A stretch of 64,000 bases of DNA, from contig JALJCS010000001.1 in the NCBI GenBank assembly GCA_023055355.1, positions 79,214,881 to 79,278,880 of the forward strand. The letters run 5' to 3'. Shown here in pieces: positions 23,552 through 36,280 of the stretch. Position numbers and translations under genes: made by a program. The number at the start of each line of letters is the position of its first letter. The first letter of the stretch is position 1. The stretch comes from Agelaius tricolor (Eukaryota > Chordata > Aves > Passeriformes > Icteridae). The notes beneath the pieces were generated by a model that made no database searches, had not been told where the DNA came from, and saw only the letters and a list, made by a program, of their open reading frames with translations.

Positions 23552-26500
23552 ACCTATGGTCAAAGTAGTACTTGTAGTCAGTGGTACAAAATATGTCATT
23601 GTGGTTATTTGGCTGCTTCTGTCACTCCAGCTGTAGCTATAGGTAAAGGCTCTTGGTGCTTAGTTTAAAAATACGCCTTAAGATGGCCTGAGATTAAAAA
23701 CAAGTGATGCAACATTCAAAAGTATCAGTACAAAGTGTCCCATAAACTTCACATGGGTTTTAACTCAGGCCCTGCAGGAACATACTTTACTAAGTGGATA
23801 GGAAAAGTCAGCAGTCAGGAGGTGATTATCATCTTTACATAAGCCTCACATCTGACTGCTGGGAGTAGGAATTCCAGCTGGGAATGTTCAAGCCACTGTC
23901 TGTGTTGAAGTTATGTCATCAATAATGTAACTCTTGGCTGGAGTAATTTCAAATAATAAAAGTTTCTGTAGTTTGTAAAACTGGGTTTTGGATATATAGA
24001 AGGCAGTCCAATGTCTCAGCATTGCTCTCTAAACATCATCTTTCACTCTAAAACAGTGTTAAGGGCCAGATTTTCTGTGTGGCTTCAACCCAGACTCTAA
24101 CATTGCAGTTTTAAGTTCAGCACAGGGTGAGTAGCTGTCTAAATACACTGGTCTTGAGTAGTGTACAGTTTAATTCACATACAACCCTGCAAGGAATGAC
24201 AATGGACCAGCACAGAGTGAATGATCATAAATAAGCCAGAACATTTCGTTTGTTTCTTTTTTTATAAATGTCAGGAGGGTTATTGGGGGATTTTATTAGA
24301 AAGGCAGCTGGAAGAAGAAACGCATCAGGTGAAATTAAAAAGAGCAGAATGAGGCTTCACAATGCCTCATAATTCAAAGTAAAGTTTAAACCAAGCAGAG
24401 AAGGAACATGTGATAATTCTCAGAGTCACTTGTGGGAAAAATCAAGAGCCAAAGAAAGCATAAAAGTGTGGTCTTCCTGCCCTGTAGGAGCAGCAGCATC
24501 CTAAAACTGCCACTTCCTTTGGGTTATTGTGCTCAGCTACCAGTGCAGCTGCAGCATATACCATTTTCTGAAGCTTTAACTTTCTGAAGTTACAAGCAAT
24601 TGTAGCACATTGTAACTCATAATCTATTGCATGGTGACTTTAGAGAGGTGAGACTCATTGTATTAATCAGGTGGGATGTAGTCCTCCTAATTCAAGTTAT
24701 GGTTGTGAAGGAAACAGTAATAGGGCATGGGTACGAACAAGGGAACACAGAAATCCCTCCTTGTTGTTTGTTGGCATGACTCTGGCACATTTTCAGACAG
24801 TTAGTGGTCTTTCAGCCTTGTTTATGGCACTGGCATGCACCTTAAACCTTTCCAGTAGCTGAGTTAGTATTTCAGTTGGTAGAGGAAAAGGAGAGTCTTT
24901 AATGGCATGGGCATGGCTACCTTATGCTCTGGCCTTGGAGCCAGAGAACAAGGTCTTGCTCAGCTCAGTTTATTATCTTGGGTCTTGTCTTTGATGCTTA
25001 GAGAGCACAGATGTTCTAGCTCCCTCTAAAAACACTCAAAGTATCCACAACTGTAAATGTGGGAATGTGCAATATTATGCTTGAAATTTAGCATTTGACT
25101 GAGCACCCATTGGGATAAGTCCAGACCTTGGTGTGCTTGAGTTGTGGAGCACCACAGGGCGCCTGCAATTCCTTCCACCTTTCTGGAAACACGCAGTGTT
25201 TCCAGCAGAAACCCACGCACGGTGATCAGATAACATCAATGTGCTCTTAATAGCAGTGATAACATTTAATTACTTATTAAGTATTCCCATCATAGAAGAA
25301 AATGTTCAACAAAATAATAAGTCTCTTCTTTGAATTAATTATTACAATAAAGCTGAAGATTTTCTTAACTCAGCACAAATTACTTGAACAAATTGTATCA
25401 TGCAGACTAACATTTTAATTAATTAAGAAATTTGAGGCAGAGAAAAACAGCACTGCTAACATTTAGAGAACCATGGGGCCATTGTTTCTGAAGCCTTCAA
25501 ACTCACTTCTAACATATTTTTTACTCTGCTTTTGACTGTTCAAAAAAATCATCATAAGATAGAAGAATTTCTGGTTTTAATATAGGAGGCACATATGCAG
25601 ACAACAGGCCTTTTTTAAAAAAATAATCCCTATGTTCTACCACTCACCATAAACTTCTCTTGGCAAAAAACACACCTCTAGCTTGCTCAGCTTTAATCTC
25701 ACTTGTAGCCATTGCCATCACTTTCTATGGATTTGCAGCCCTCATTTATTAGCAGCAGCAACTGAAATAATCTGGTTTAGACACCTTTCCTAGGAACAAC
25801 AGTCTTCTTGATCAAACCATTAGATGGTGAAATGTTCCTCCTCATATGGAAACCATACAGCACCCATCTATACAGGAGGCTTTCAATGATTTTACTGGAA
25901 TGAGGAATGGTGTTGATCCTTATTTTTAAGGTAGTAAATAACATATTTCAAATCTTACAGGAAAATATTTCCACAGAGCCATTCTGTGATCCAGTTCTTC
26001 CAGTGATATGCTTGAATTCACTCGTGGGAATCACTCACACCTTGTGGAACACTAAAGCCAAGGAAAGGTCTTATGACACCTCTTTGGTATAAAGCAGCCA
26101 TGGGAGCTGGAAAGAGGCAGTGTTGAAGATCTCTCTTAGCACCTTGATGTTTCATGAGTCATTGTCCCACTCCTTAACTGCTGTCCCTACACCTGCTGGA
26201 AAAGAGCAGTGTTTATCATTCCAAGACATGACAGTGGCAGCAGTGGCAGGTAGGTATGCAGGATCCAGCATGCCAACAGCTCTCTGAAAAAAGAAAGCAG
26301 GATAGGAAATCTTCTGAGGCTGTTTAGTTAATACAGTTTAGGTACTGATGAGTGCAAAACAAATCAGAGGGAGGAAATGAAGTCTGTGCAACAGATATTC
26401 ATCACTCTACTTAATATAGTGCTGGATGTTTCAGTGATAAAGAGAAACTGATTTTAACTCACATATCTAAAGAAGAGTTCTGCATTTGTGCTGTTTGGAG

Positions 26501-27953
26501 AGTACTGAACTGCCAACCTTGCCCAGACTCCCAGGCTGACCTTGAGACTGCTTTGGGCAGTCTTTTTTGCCTCCTGCTGGAGCCCACAGAAAAAGCCCTT
26601 GATCCACTTCTGCATCATCATTAGATCCTAAGACCACAATCAGGAGAGGACATTTCCTGTATTCAGACAAAAAATGGAAGGTGGCTGTAAGCAGGACAGT
26701 AACCAGAAATGTCTAACCTATTCTACATTTGGGTGAGATCAAAAGAGAATGTGCTGAGATGTATTTTCATTGCCTCCTTAGGAAAAATAACCCCTCACCC
26801 CCTAGCTTCAACCACATACTTGAAGCTATTCATTGTCTACAGATTGGCTAAATGTTATGTCAATTACAGTAATAAGACCTTTGATGTTCAAGCAGTTGTA
26901 ACCAGGTTCCTAAATTAATAGGCTGTTGTACATGAAGAGAGTTCTCACTTTTCTGGGTCTTCTCATTTGAATCTAAATAGAGAGAGGTTAAAGCTATGAA
27001 ATAACAGTCTGAGCTGTTGAGTTGGCATGAAAAATGTCTTTACAGGTCATTTTAGGAGAAAACCCCAGAACTCCAGCTCTGCCTTGCAGTCCTCTGTTGT
27101 GAGACACAAACCCTACAATGGTTGAACTGCACAAGCTGGATCACAGGGGAGAGCAAGAAGAAACCTTGTCAGCTATTATTGATTATTAATTTATTATCAT
27201 ATTTTATTGTAGCCTTCCTGTTCTGTGACAGGTAAGCTGTGTCAAGGAATTTATAGGTCTTTTGAACTTCCAGGCTAAAGTGACAGTGGCTATTAAATAG
27301 TGAGCTGTTATAAAAGAAGCTGAGGCCCCATAAAAGAAGTAAAATGGGATGAAAGGTGTCTCCAGAGATCTTCATCTCATCTCCCACTGACTTATACTGG
27401 TGCACTGATTTCTGATTAATAGCTCATTAGTGGGTGGGGTAAATTTCTGAGAGGAGAGAAAAATGTGTATTAAAGTGGCATGACTTGCCAAGAACAGCAG
27501 ACATAATCTTCTAAGGATGGTAAACAAACATTTGGTGATGAATCTGTATGGTCATTAAACTTTGACCTTAACTATCTTTACACTGACAATCCACAATTAT
27601 GAGAGGCAAAATCTGAACAATCTTTTGCTTTCTGTTAAAAATTATCAGTCTTCCAAGAAACATTCTGTTCCAGGTTAAATAAATAACCTTTTTTTCCTTT
27701 GCACATGCAAGTCTTGGGGAAAAATATTAAAGTTGCCTTTCATGTTGCAGGTGCCTTTTATGTAACTCTAGATATTTAAGTTAACACTATTTAAGGGCAT
27801 AATGAGTTTTTAGAGAAAAAAAATGTGATGCTTTATTTCATTTTTTAAAGAGAGGGACATAAAGGGTCTGGTAGAGTTGGGGTTTTGTTTGGTGTTTTTC
27901 ATGTTAAAATAAAAGCTGGATATTTGTAGCATTTCTCTATTTTGTGCATATTC

Positions 27954-27989
27954 AAAAAAAAAACAAAAAAAACCCAAAACAACAAAAAA
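27954..27989. repeat. A-rich low-complexity tract
   Basis: A run of mostly A broken by C (aaacaaaaaaaacccaaaac pattern). An AATAAAA lies about 45 bases upstream, which would suit the tail of an old retroposed transcript, but no body is recognisable. Confidence 0.7.
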
Positions 27990-29686
27990 CCCACCAGTAA
28001 GATGTAACTGCTTTATCTCAATTAAAATTCAATAACAGTTTCAGTTCAAATGAACCTGCATCTTTGAAAAATCAATCACTTGTCCCTAAATCTTTCCTCT
28101 TGTAATCAAATATTTCAGATCAAAAATACAGTGTTCAGCTCTCCTGTGCATTCACTTCTTAAAGACAGGGGATGTGTAATTAAGTTTATACAATTATAGC
28201 CTAAGAAAGGGAGGGAAAATCAGAGTCCTACTCTAAAATCAGGCATCATGATACTTACCTATTATATGAATTCTACAGCAGATATGTAATCTAATTCAAC
28301 CTTATATGATCCACTGGTAAATTTGGTAGAATTCCCAAAGTGTTAGTCAAAACCATACATACTCAAGGAGAAGCATGTGGGAGATGTGGAGAATGATTGT
28401 ATGCACTGGCCAACTCCAGAGGCCATGTTTTAGACTTCTTTGCGACCACCATTTCCACAAAAAATGCAAGTGTCCACAAGGACTATTGTGCTCACCTGAA
28501 CAGAGGTCTTTGGATTCCCAGGCCCTCCTGGGACACAGGAGTCCTCTTTGCCCCATTTCATCCCCTCTCTCACTCATCAGATACACCTGACAACATCCTT
28601 CTGTTGCTCATGCAAATGCAAAACTAGTGGCATTTTCTGTTTTCAATAAACATTTCCATAAGAGGCATTTATAAGTATTTTGAAGCAATTTCTCTTCTGT
28701 TAATTTTCTCAGTCCTCCCTTACACCTATGCATATTTAAAATAAACAGTGCTTTCCCAAATACCTTAATGAACCATCTCCTTTTGCTTCTTCTGAACCTT
28801 TCTTTGTGTGGCTTCATTTGATGGCCCTGTTCTTGCACAGACAAGAGAACAGAGGTAGATGAAGGGTCACCCTACACTACTTCCCTAAGCTTGCTCAACA
28901 GATCAGCAGCAGTTCTGGAGAATAGGGGTTCTCCTTCCTCAAAACACTTTCCAGTTTCTGCAGAAAAGTATCTTACCTTTTTCTGACTCATTTTTTCCTA
29001 AGTTAGAAGAATTTTCCTTCCTGTTTCCCATTCAGAAAGATTCATTCACACAAAGATGCTCTCCCATCAGTTAATGGCCATCAAGCTCTCTTGCTTGAAC
29101 ATGTTACTGCAGGAGAACAAATTGCCAACATCATCTTTGCCAGAATCACAGGACTGAATTCAGCAACTTGCTAAAGCAGTAATTACAGCAATTCCCAGGG
29201 CAGGTCTTGCTTTGCATCCTCCTTTAGGTTTTTTCCTCCAGTCACTCATGAATAGGATCTGCCCTGGTCAGCACCAACACAAGGCCCATCAGAGCTCTTG
29301 CCCTTCTTCTTGTATTTAATACAATGAGGGTCAGCAAAGGCATTGCCTTCCCATAGCAGTTTCTATCCAAACATCTGATGTTTTAGCCCTGCTGTTCACA
29401 TCTCTGTGTGCTCATGTTTAAATGAAACCACTCTCCATCTTCCTTGATGGTGTCCTAGCTCAGTGTTGCTCACATCATTGTGCCAAATGTGCAGTATGGA
29501 TGTGTTGTTCCTAGTGTAGCAGTTAAACCCCATATGTTTCAGCCTGTGGGAAAGAAAATATTATATACAGTCAACAGGCTGTCTTTCATAGAAGCTTTTC
29601 TTCAATGCATTAAAATGGATTTCCCAGTAATAGTTAATATTCACCATTCTTGACTTATTCAAGTAAATTCTGCAACCATGTTTGAA

Positions 29687-29709
29687 ATTTATTTATTTAT
29701 TTATTTATT
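29687..29709. repeat. (ATTT)n microsatellite
   Basis: Nearly six consecutive ATTT units form a short tetranucleotide repeat. Confidence 0.9.
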
Positions 29710-30347
29710 CCCTAAAGGTCAGGGGGCAGAATGTGCCACCATGATATGATATCCACATAAATAGCCACCAGTACAGAAGAGAAAATGAGGAGAATACAGT
29801 GTCTACAGTCAGTGTATGTCATCTGATTTTTAAAGTGTTACTGTGCATGCCCTCCTTCTGAAGGATACTCTGATATTGTGTATTGTGGCATTTAATGCAC
29901 TCAAGCAGTAGATTATATAAATTAATTCTGCAATTCTTTAGAGCTGGAATAGAGTTATTCTGGAATAATAGTCTTTATGATTCCAGAATCAAGCACTACA
30001 AAATGCAGACCTAGACTAGAACTTTTCTTATGAAAATAATATAAATAATGAGAGAATACTACATTAAGAAACTGGTTGACATACACAATAAGTTGACTGT
30101 GCTCCGTTCAGGTCATTTCATAATGAATTACCTTTTTGAGATGTGATCTGCTTAAATAACAGTTTAGGAATTGCAGAAATCCAGTCTTATTCTAGGGTGA
30201 GACCTTGACTGCAGAGTAACTTTACAATAAAGTTGTAATTCCACTCTGTCTAGAATAACTAGTATTTCTTGTATACCCTGGGAGGACCCACACTAATATA
30301 AATTATTTAAATTATACAGAAAAGAGTATTTGAGAATTTAAACTGTG

Positions 30348-30379
30348 ACATGATGGTTCTCAGTAGAACCATGACATGT
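30348..30379. repeat. Hairpin with 13-bp stem and 2-base bulge
   Basis: acatgatggttct is followed by cagt and then agaaccatgacatgt, its reverse complement except for two extra bases. The whole fold is about 32 bases, too short for a normal microRNA precursor. No function is assigned. Confidence 0.5.
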
Positions 30380-33300
30380 TTGTTTTGCAAAAGTACTATT
30401 GATTTACAAAATTTTAGAGGGTACAATAGAATATTATTATTAAAATTTCTACAGTCAGGTGCTTTTTAAAGGTGCCTGCTAACTGCTCAAAGATACCAAT
30501 GTCTATTGTAATCTTTGGAACAACCAAGGTTCTCTCATCTCCTTTGATGTGATCCTCTTTGCTATTTTCCTAGCATACATCAAATATTTAAACTCAGTCC
30601 AAGTCATAAAAAACATTCAGACAAAGCCAAAAAGAGAAACAATTATCTCAAGCTTGTATCTTGTAAACACTGGTATAACACAATCTTAATGGAAACCACC
30701 ACTTCTTTTAGCACATCACTTTTGATCATTAATAACTCATGGATGATGGAACAATAAAATCCATACCAAGTCCAATTTAATAGCCAAACTATTTAACAGC
30801 CAGAGATGATGAACATCTATTCAGACTCCAAACTGGTCAAATTCACAAGACAAGCCTATTGGCTTTTTAGCTAGAAAACAGGTCCTGGCACAGTTTAGTT
30901 TGCATCTCTGAAATACTCTTTAATTTACTGCTGAGCCACTTGGGAATTCTGACACACAGTGATAAGAAGAGAGTACAGTGCACAGACACGATGTACAGGT
31001 GCCTGTGTAAATTCACCCATCATTCCCAGGAAGAGGAGGAAAGGGAAAGGAACAAGATAACAGCACAGTCCTGGGGAGAGCAACACTGAAGGGACAGCAT
31101 AAGGAGCACTTGCACAGAATGACATTAGAGCCACCTCCATCACTTACCATCTTCCTACAGCTGAAAAGGCCTGTGTGGCTCTCAGCATCTCTTTAGGCAC
31201 ATGAGGCAATATTTGTTCCAAGCACTTTGTGGGAAGGAGAGGAAGAATGGCTGTTGAAAATAGCTGAATAGAAAGTAAGGTAACCCCTCCTTGACTCCTA
31301 AGTTTTTCACCAGGAAATTATAGCAAGAGAAAGGCTGAACTTCAAAATGTAGTTTTGTTTAGCTCAGTCAATCTGATGAACTGATGCATAGCTTGGGACG
31401 TGGTTGGTTTTTACTTTTCCAATCACTGAAAACACAATGCAGATATATTTGCCATGTTTTGTTTTTACTATTGGCGATCAAAAAAATCAGCTAATGATGC
31501 AGCACATTCTGGAGTTCTTTGGTACTTAGCAAATGCAGAACTAGTGAATCGTCACAGCAAAAACATTACACTGTCAAAGCAGGTCTGGTTGGGCTGGCCA
31601 TTCTGAGATCATTGCTCTGCAGTTAATGAAGGGCCTGGATCTCTTTGGAGGACAAGGCCAAATGGAGACCAACTGTGATCCTGCCTTGGCAGGGCCTCTG
31701 GCCCAGATTCTGAAATCTGCTTGTATATTAGATAATTCTCCAATGCCAAAGAAGGGATTTAAACCTTCAGCTTGAAATATGCAGATTTATCTGTTACTTC
31801 TACCAAACTCCTTGATTCCCAAGTTCTTTTCAATCTGGTCCCTCAGGTAGAGGACCTTATGCTAACAGGAATAGTGAGGGGGGAGCAAGTGAGAACATAC
31901 TCACATGCATGCACAAAGCCCTCAAAAGGCACATTAACAGAAGACAGCATTTCAAGCTGTATGATAATACAGTGCATTAAAATGCACTCCTAATACATTA
32001 TTTGATGTGTGACTGAGTAGAAACAGCATATGCAAATTGATTCTAAGCATGCAATGTAATTCCCATGTATATGAGCTGTGCAAATGGGAATTCAAGTTTG
32101 TTATGAGCACTGACTGAGACATGATCTTTGGTTGTTTCATTTTCTCTAACTCTGAGTCATCAGTCTCACTGTCTGATAATGAATTTGAATGTGTGTTTGT
32201 ATAATACCTTCTCATTCTCCATCACATACCCTCCTGTCATCATGTCATTTCCAGGGAAATACAGTTGGAATCACATCCCACAGTGATGAGGTGAAAGATT
32301 GCTTTTTCTGGAGGAAGAGGAAACATTTGTCACCTCAAAAATTAAAAATCGATGCTTTTGAGACCTGTCCACTTTACAATCTTGTTGAGTTTGGGAGCAC
32401 TGTGTCATTTGGCTAGTTTTGTCTTCATGGCAACTGGGAACATGTCCATAAGGCTCTGAGAAGGCAGCACTACATGAGCAAGTGGGGACATTTGGTGGTA
32501 TGCAGCCATAAAAAGCAAATGCAAGATGAATCATCCATTTGCAGGACAATGGTGTCCATTGATGCAATTTTCAGCATGATCTTAAAAAGTTATGGTGTCT
32601 TAGAGGCATGTCTTTCCACATCCCTCTCATTTCTCTTTTTCATTTTCCCCTCACACATTATTTCAAGTGGCTTTACAAAGTTATGAGGATGGAGACAATG
32701 TCTAGCCTGGAGTCACCTGTGGGGGATTAGTGGCATGTCTGTTTCTAGAGAAAGAATATTGCACGTTGGCTGACAGATCTACAGACAGACTGCCTTTTCC
32801 CTGGAATAATCCTGAATCTTCTGTAATGAGAAAAGGGTTCTCAAGTAGCAAATCCAGGATGTTTTTCCAAGTCATTAGAGTGCTAGGTTAGAGAAGCCAT
32901 GGGAGGATAATAAAAACTGTATGGACTGAAGAAGATGACTGAGTGACAGCTCTCTTTTTGCCTATATGCATCGCAAGAAATTTTCCTTGAGAGCAGCCTA
33001 ACCCACAACTAATCCCACATGCCCTAATCAGCACAGTTTACAACATTTCTCATGGGATGTGGTGCTTTCAAAACAAGGAAAGCTGGCAGCCTCAAAAGGA
33101 GAGCTGCTAGCACCAGGGCTCTGCACACAGAGCCAGGGGCACAGCTTCCCATCGCCAGTCACAGGCACAAACTATTCCTGCCTGCCAACCACCAGAGCAC
33201 CTCTGGCAGCTGCCTGCACACAGCAGAGAAAACAATTTCCTCCATCCCATCTGCCCTTGACACATGACAGTGAACACTGTGGGAACACAGAGCAGCCCTG

Positions 33301-34224
33301 AGCTGATAGATGGGGAAAGTCCATGCAGGGTATTCTGACATCTTCTCTGGAGTTCAGGTTCCTCAGTTCCCTGCCCATTCAGGAGCTTCCAGGCTTATCC
33401 ATGGTCTCCTATGACCCCATCCAATTTCATACCACAACCTTAGCAGCTAGGGAGTGAACAGTCCAACCTTCAGCCTCCCTCAGACAGAGGTCAAGCTGTT
33501 TTAACCTGCTCCTCAGATCATCACTGGACCAGTTAAGGACATTCCATTCCTGAAGGAGCTTTGCTACATGACACTGGAGTTTAGTATTGCAACACTTACC
33601 CAGGTTAGAGGAAAGCCTGACTATGGTACCTACTCATGAATTATTTGTGTACTACACCATTGATGGATACCTTAGGCACAAAGATCAGGATCCAGCCTCT
33701 TCTTTCCTCTGTCTTAATCACTGGCACATATGATGACATGCTTCATACTCTTATTTGCTCATCCTCATGGCTTTTGCATTTTTTCAGTGCAGGCTGGGGC
33801 AGGATGTACAATGGGAGCAATTCTTTGAGGAAGGGACAGGATGGACAAAAGAGAAAGATAGATGAAGAATGAATAGGATTAGGGAAAGGCCGAGCAAAAA
33901 AGAAAGGACTGAAAAAGAGAAGGAAGACTCCTGAGAAAAGTAGTTTTGTTTAGGAGTTGGACACACATGTTTCAGATCACTTGAAGGCTGAAGGGCAAAA
34001 AGTGATAATCACAGAAGGGAGGAATGTGGAGAACTACCACAGGACCTAGGGTACAAAAATTTAACAAGCAGAATCCAGAGAGAAGGTATAAGAACAGAAG
34101 GCAAGGGATGACAGAGCAGTAGCAAACCCTTCTTTCAAGAACTTTCTAATTAATCTGCTGCTCCTCTCGTTTTGCTTTCTAACAAATGGAGACACAAATG
34201 CTGACAAAAGTGTGTGTCTGCATC

Positions 34225-34236
34225 GCCCTCTAGTGC
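34225..34236 (-). promoter_or_regulatory. CTCF-like site, minus orientation
   Basis: gccctctagtgc matches the reverse CTCF core GCCMYCTRSTGG at 11 of 12 positions. It sits in a small CpG-containing, GC-richer patch (about 34165-34290) within AT-rich DNA, which is unusual here. Binding is inferred from the motif only. Confidence 0.35.
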
Positions 34237-36186
34237 CACGTCCCCTCTGGAGACCTGCGGCAGCTCGGAGCCCTCTGGCCTCACTAGAAAGCAGGGCTGA
34301 AGAGCTCAAGCTTCTTAAAAATCTGCATAAAGACATCAAGAGCAGGAAACTGGGAAAGTTTTCTCATCTGTTATTAAAAATAAACACAGTAAATTGCATC
34401 TAAAAGTCTAAAGTAAAAGATAATTGAGCTCAAAGAGCCATGCACGTGACCACTTAACTAAGAAATGTCAACAAGTAATTGTCCTTCAGTGTTACTGACC
34501 TTGCCCGACTTTGTACTTGCTAATATTCATATTCATTTAGCATTAGTTGCTTAGACATTGAACATATGAGGGCTGAACTCAAATAACAAGAAAAAACTTT
34601 CCCACTTTGTTTATTCATTTATTTATATTAGGTGCAAGTTTGTTCTTCCGGGCTTAAAGGCCAAATGAAGAAATAGGAGCATGGGTACTGGCCAGTGAAT
34701 GGAAGAAATTTATAAACTCTTTAAAATCCTTTTGATCTTCATTTGTCCATGCTTTATTGATTTATTCTTTATTATTTAATTTTTCTTGTATGAACTTGGT
34801 GCTGACTGGCAGAACACTGTGCATTCATGTAAACTAATGTTTATGCATTTCAGGATGTGTAAACTTTAAGAAAGGTTTTCTCTATATGGGATTTATTTCA
34901 ATGGGTGGAAATTCCTGCTATGAAACCTATTGCTGAGGTGTGGGTTTAGTCTAATTTTACCAAACTGCTGCTACATCACATTAATTTTCAAAATACCTTT
35001 AAAACTTGTAGTACAACTTATTCCATAAAGCTGCCTCCTCTCACCCAGCTGTCTTACTCTGATTGCTTAATCCATTGCAGAGTTTCTCCACTTTTGCCCT
35101 GAACCAGCTTAAAGTCAGTCCTTAGCCTCTGAAGGAAGTGGTAGAATAATTTCTGCTCTTTGCAATCAAGAAGTGATTCAAAAATGTGTATCAGCTTGCA
35201 GTTTTGACCTGCTACATTGGAGGGACTCATCTGAAAACAAGAATTGTATGTGACCACACTGCAGGACCAGAGCTGAGACCCACTGGAGGCAGAGATCCAA
35301 TTCTAGAGCACAGACAATGTAGAAATGGGCCTTTGTTCAGCCCCTTGACTCTTGCACTTGAAACAGGAATGAAAAGACATTAGTTACTCATGGCCCAAAG
35401 ACCCTTCAAACCTCCCTGGCTGGCCACACACTTCAGTGTTTGTTAATCATCATTAGTGCAGAGCAAAGCATGGGATTGACAGCTGAATGCATGACATCTG
35501 TGGGTCATTTCTAGTGCCCAGGACTCTCAGGTCCTGCTGATAAGTTGCAGATTAACTAGATACTATTAATTTCTGATCCCTCCAGGCTCCCCTGACATAC
35601 TGACATTCTTCGTAGTTCTGAAGCCATAATCCAAGCTGAAATAAAACCATTCCTAAAGCCACTATCCTTTCCTCCTTTTAACATCACAAAACAGAATAGT
35701 TGAGGTGGAAAGACACCTATGATAAGAATAACAACTTAGTGCTCCTTTTGCATAAGAATAGCCATGTTTTTTACAAATATTAAGGTGTCATCCAAGCCTG
35801 TTATGCTATGAAAAAAAAAAGAAATAACCCAAGAAAAATATTTACAGGGATCTGCCTTTTAAATCAAAAGATAGACAGGACTTAACAGTCAGAATGGCTG
35901 ATGCACTCTCTGAAAAATGTGCATGGTCCCAGTATGTGTTTTATAAAACTATGTTTTACACTTTATAGAGCTTGAACTGGCCGTGCACACTTTATTAAGT
36001 GTGTGGAAACAGCTGTTCACAATTAAGTTCTTTATTCTTCAAATACCTACTACTGGGCACTGAATTGACTGCCATATGTTAATCCAAGTCCCTGATCTAT
36101 ATCTCCATATAGACATACTCCACAGTATCCTTAAACTGTTTCACTTTACAATAATGTTAGTTTTCCTGCATAGTAAAATGGAAACT

Positions 36187-36280
36187 CAGAGCCCAATTCT
36201 CTTCTCATTCACGCCAACATGAATCAAGGTCATGGAGCTATGCTGATGAAAGCAGATGTAAAATAGAATGATGGTCAAAT
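36187..36280. repeat. Remnant of an old amniote interspersed repeat
   Basis: 'cagagcccaattctcttc' followed by 'attcacgcc', then 'gtcatggagcta' and 'gcagatgtaaaa' follows the order I remember from an ancient palindromic repeat of turtles and birds, whose ends read like 'agagcccaattctc' and whose middle holds 'gaagtcaatggag'. The copy is diverged and shortened. No family name can be given with confidence. Confidence 0.35.

Larger units (their letters stand above)
22746..28600. other. Noncoding unique sequence
   Basis: No gene or clear mobile element was seen. Small signals are a paired AP-1-like motif at 23532-23551, an A-rich tract at 27954-27989 preceded by aataaaa, and AT-rich TAAT-containing DNA at about 25240-25440 and 27510-27690. 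A phrase 'tatttcagttggtagagg' near 24870 resembles a tRNA A-box but has no matching B-box. Confidence 0.5.
28601..34223. other. Noncoding unique sequence
   Basis: No gene was recognised. An (ATTT)n stretch lies at 29687-29709 and a 13-bp-stem hairpin at 30348-30379. The part at about 33050-33320 is GC-richer than its surroundings, which gives overlapping open frames on both strands, but none has a recognisable domain. Confidence 0.5.

Noticed and set aside
24061..24170. 'aagggccagattttc' resembling the start of an old amniote repeat
   Set aside because: The following sequence does not continue the pattern, so the match is too short.
24858..24930. tRNA A-box-like phrase 'tatttcagttggtagagg'
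   Set aside because: No B-box follows at the right distance and no cloverleaf forms, so neither a tRNA nor a SINE can be supported.
32030..32037. Single octamer ATGCAAAT (another at 28610-28617, reversed ATTTGCAT at 14751-14758)
   Set aside because: About two copies are expected by chance in the window. Isolated ones without a motif cluster carry no weight.
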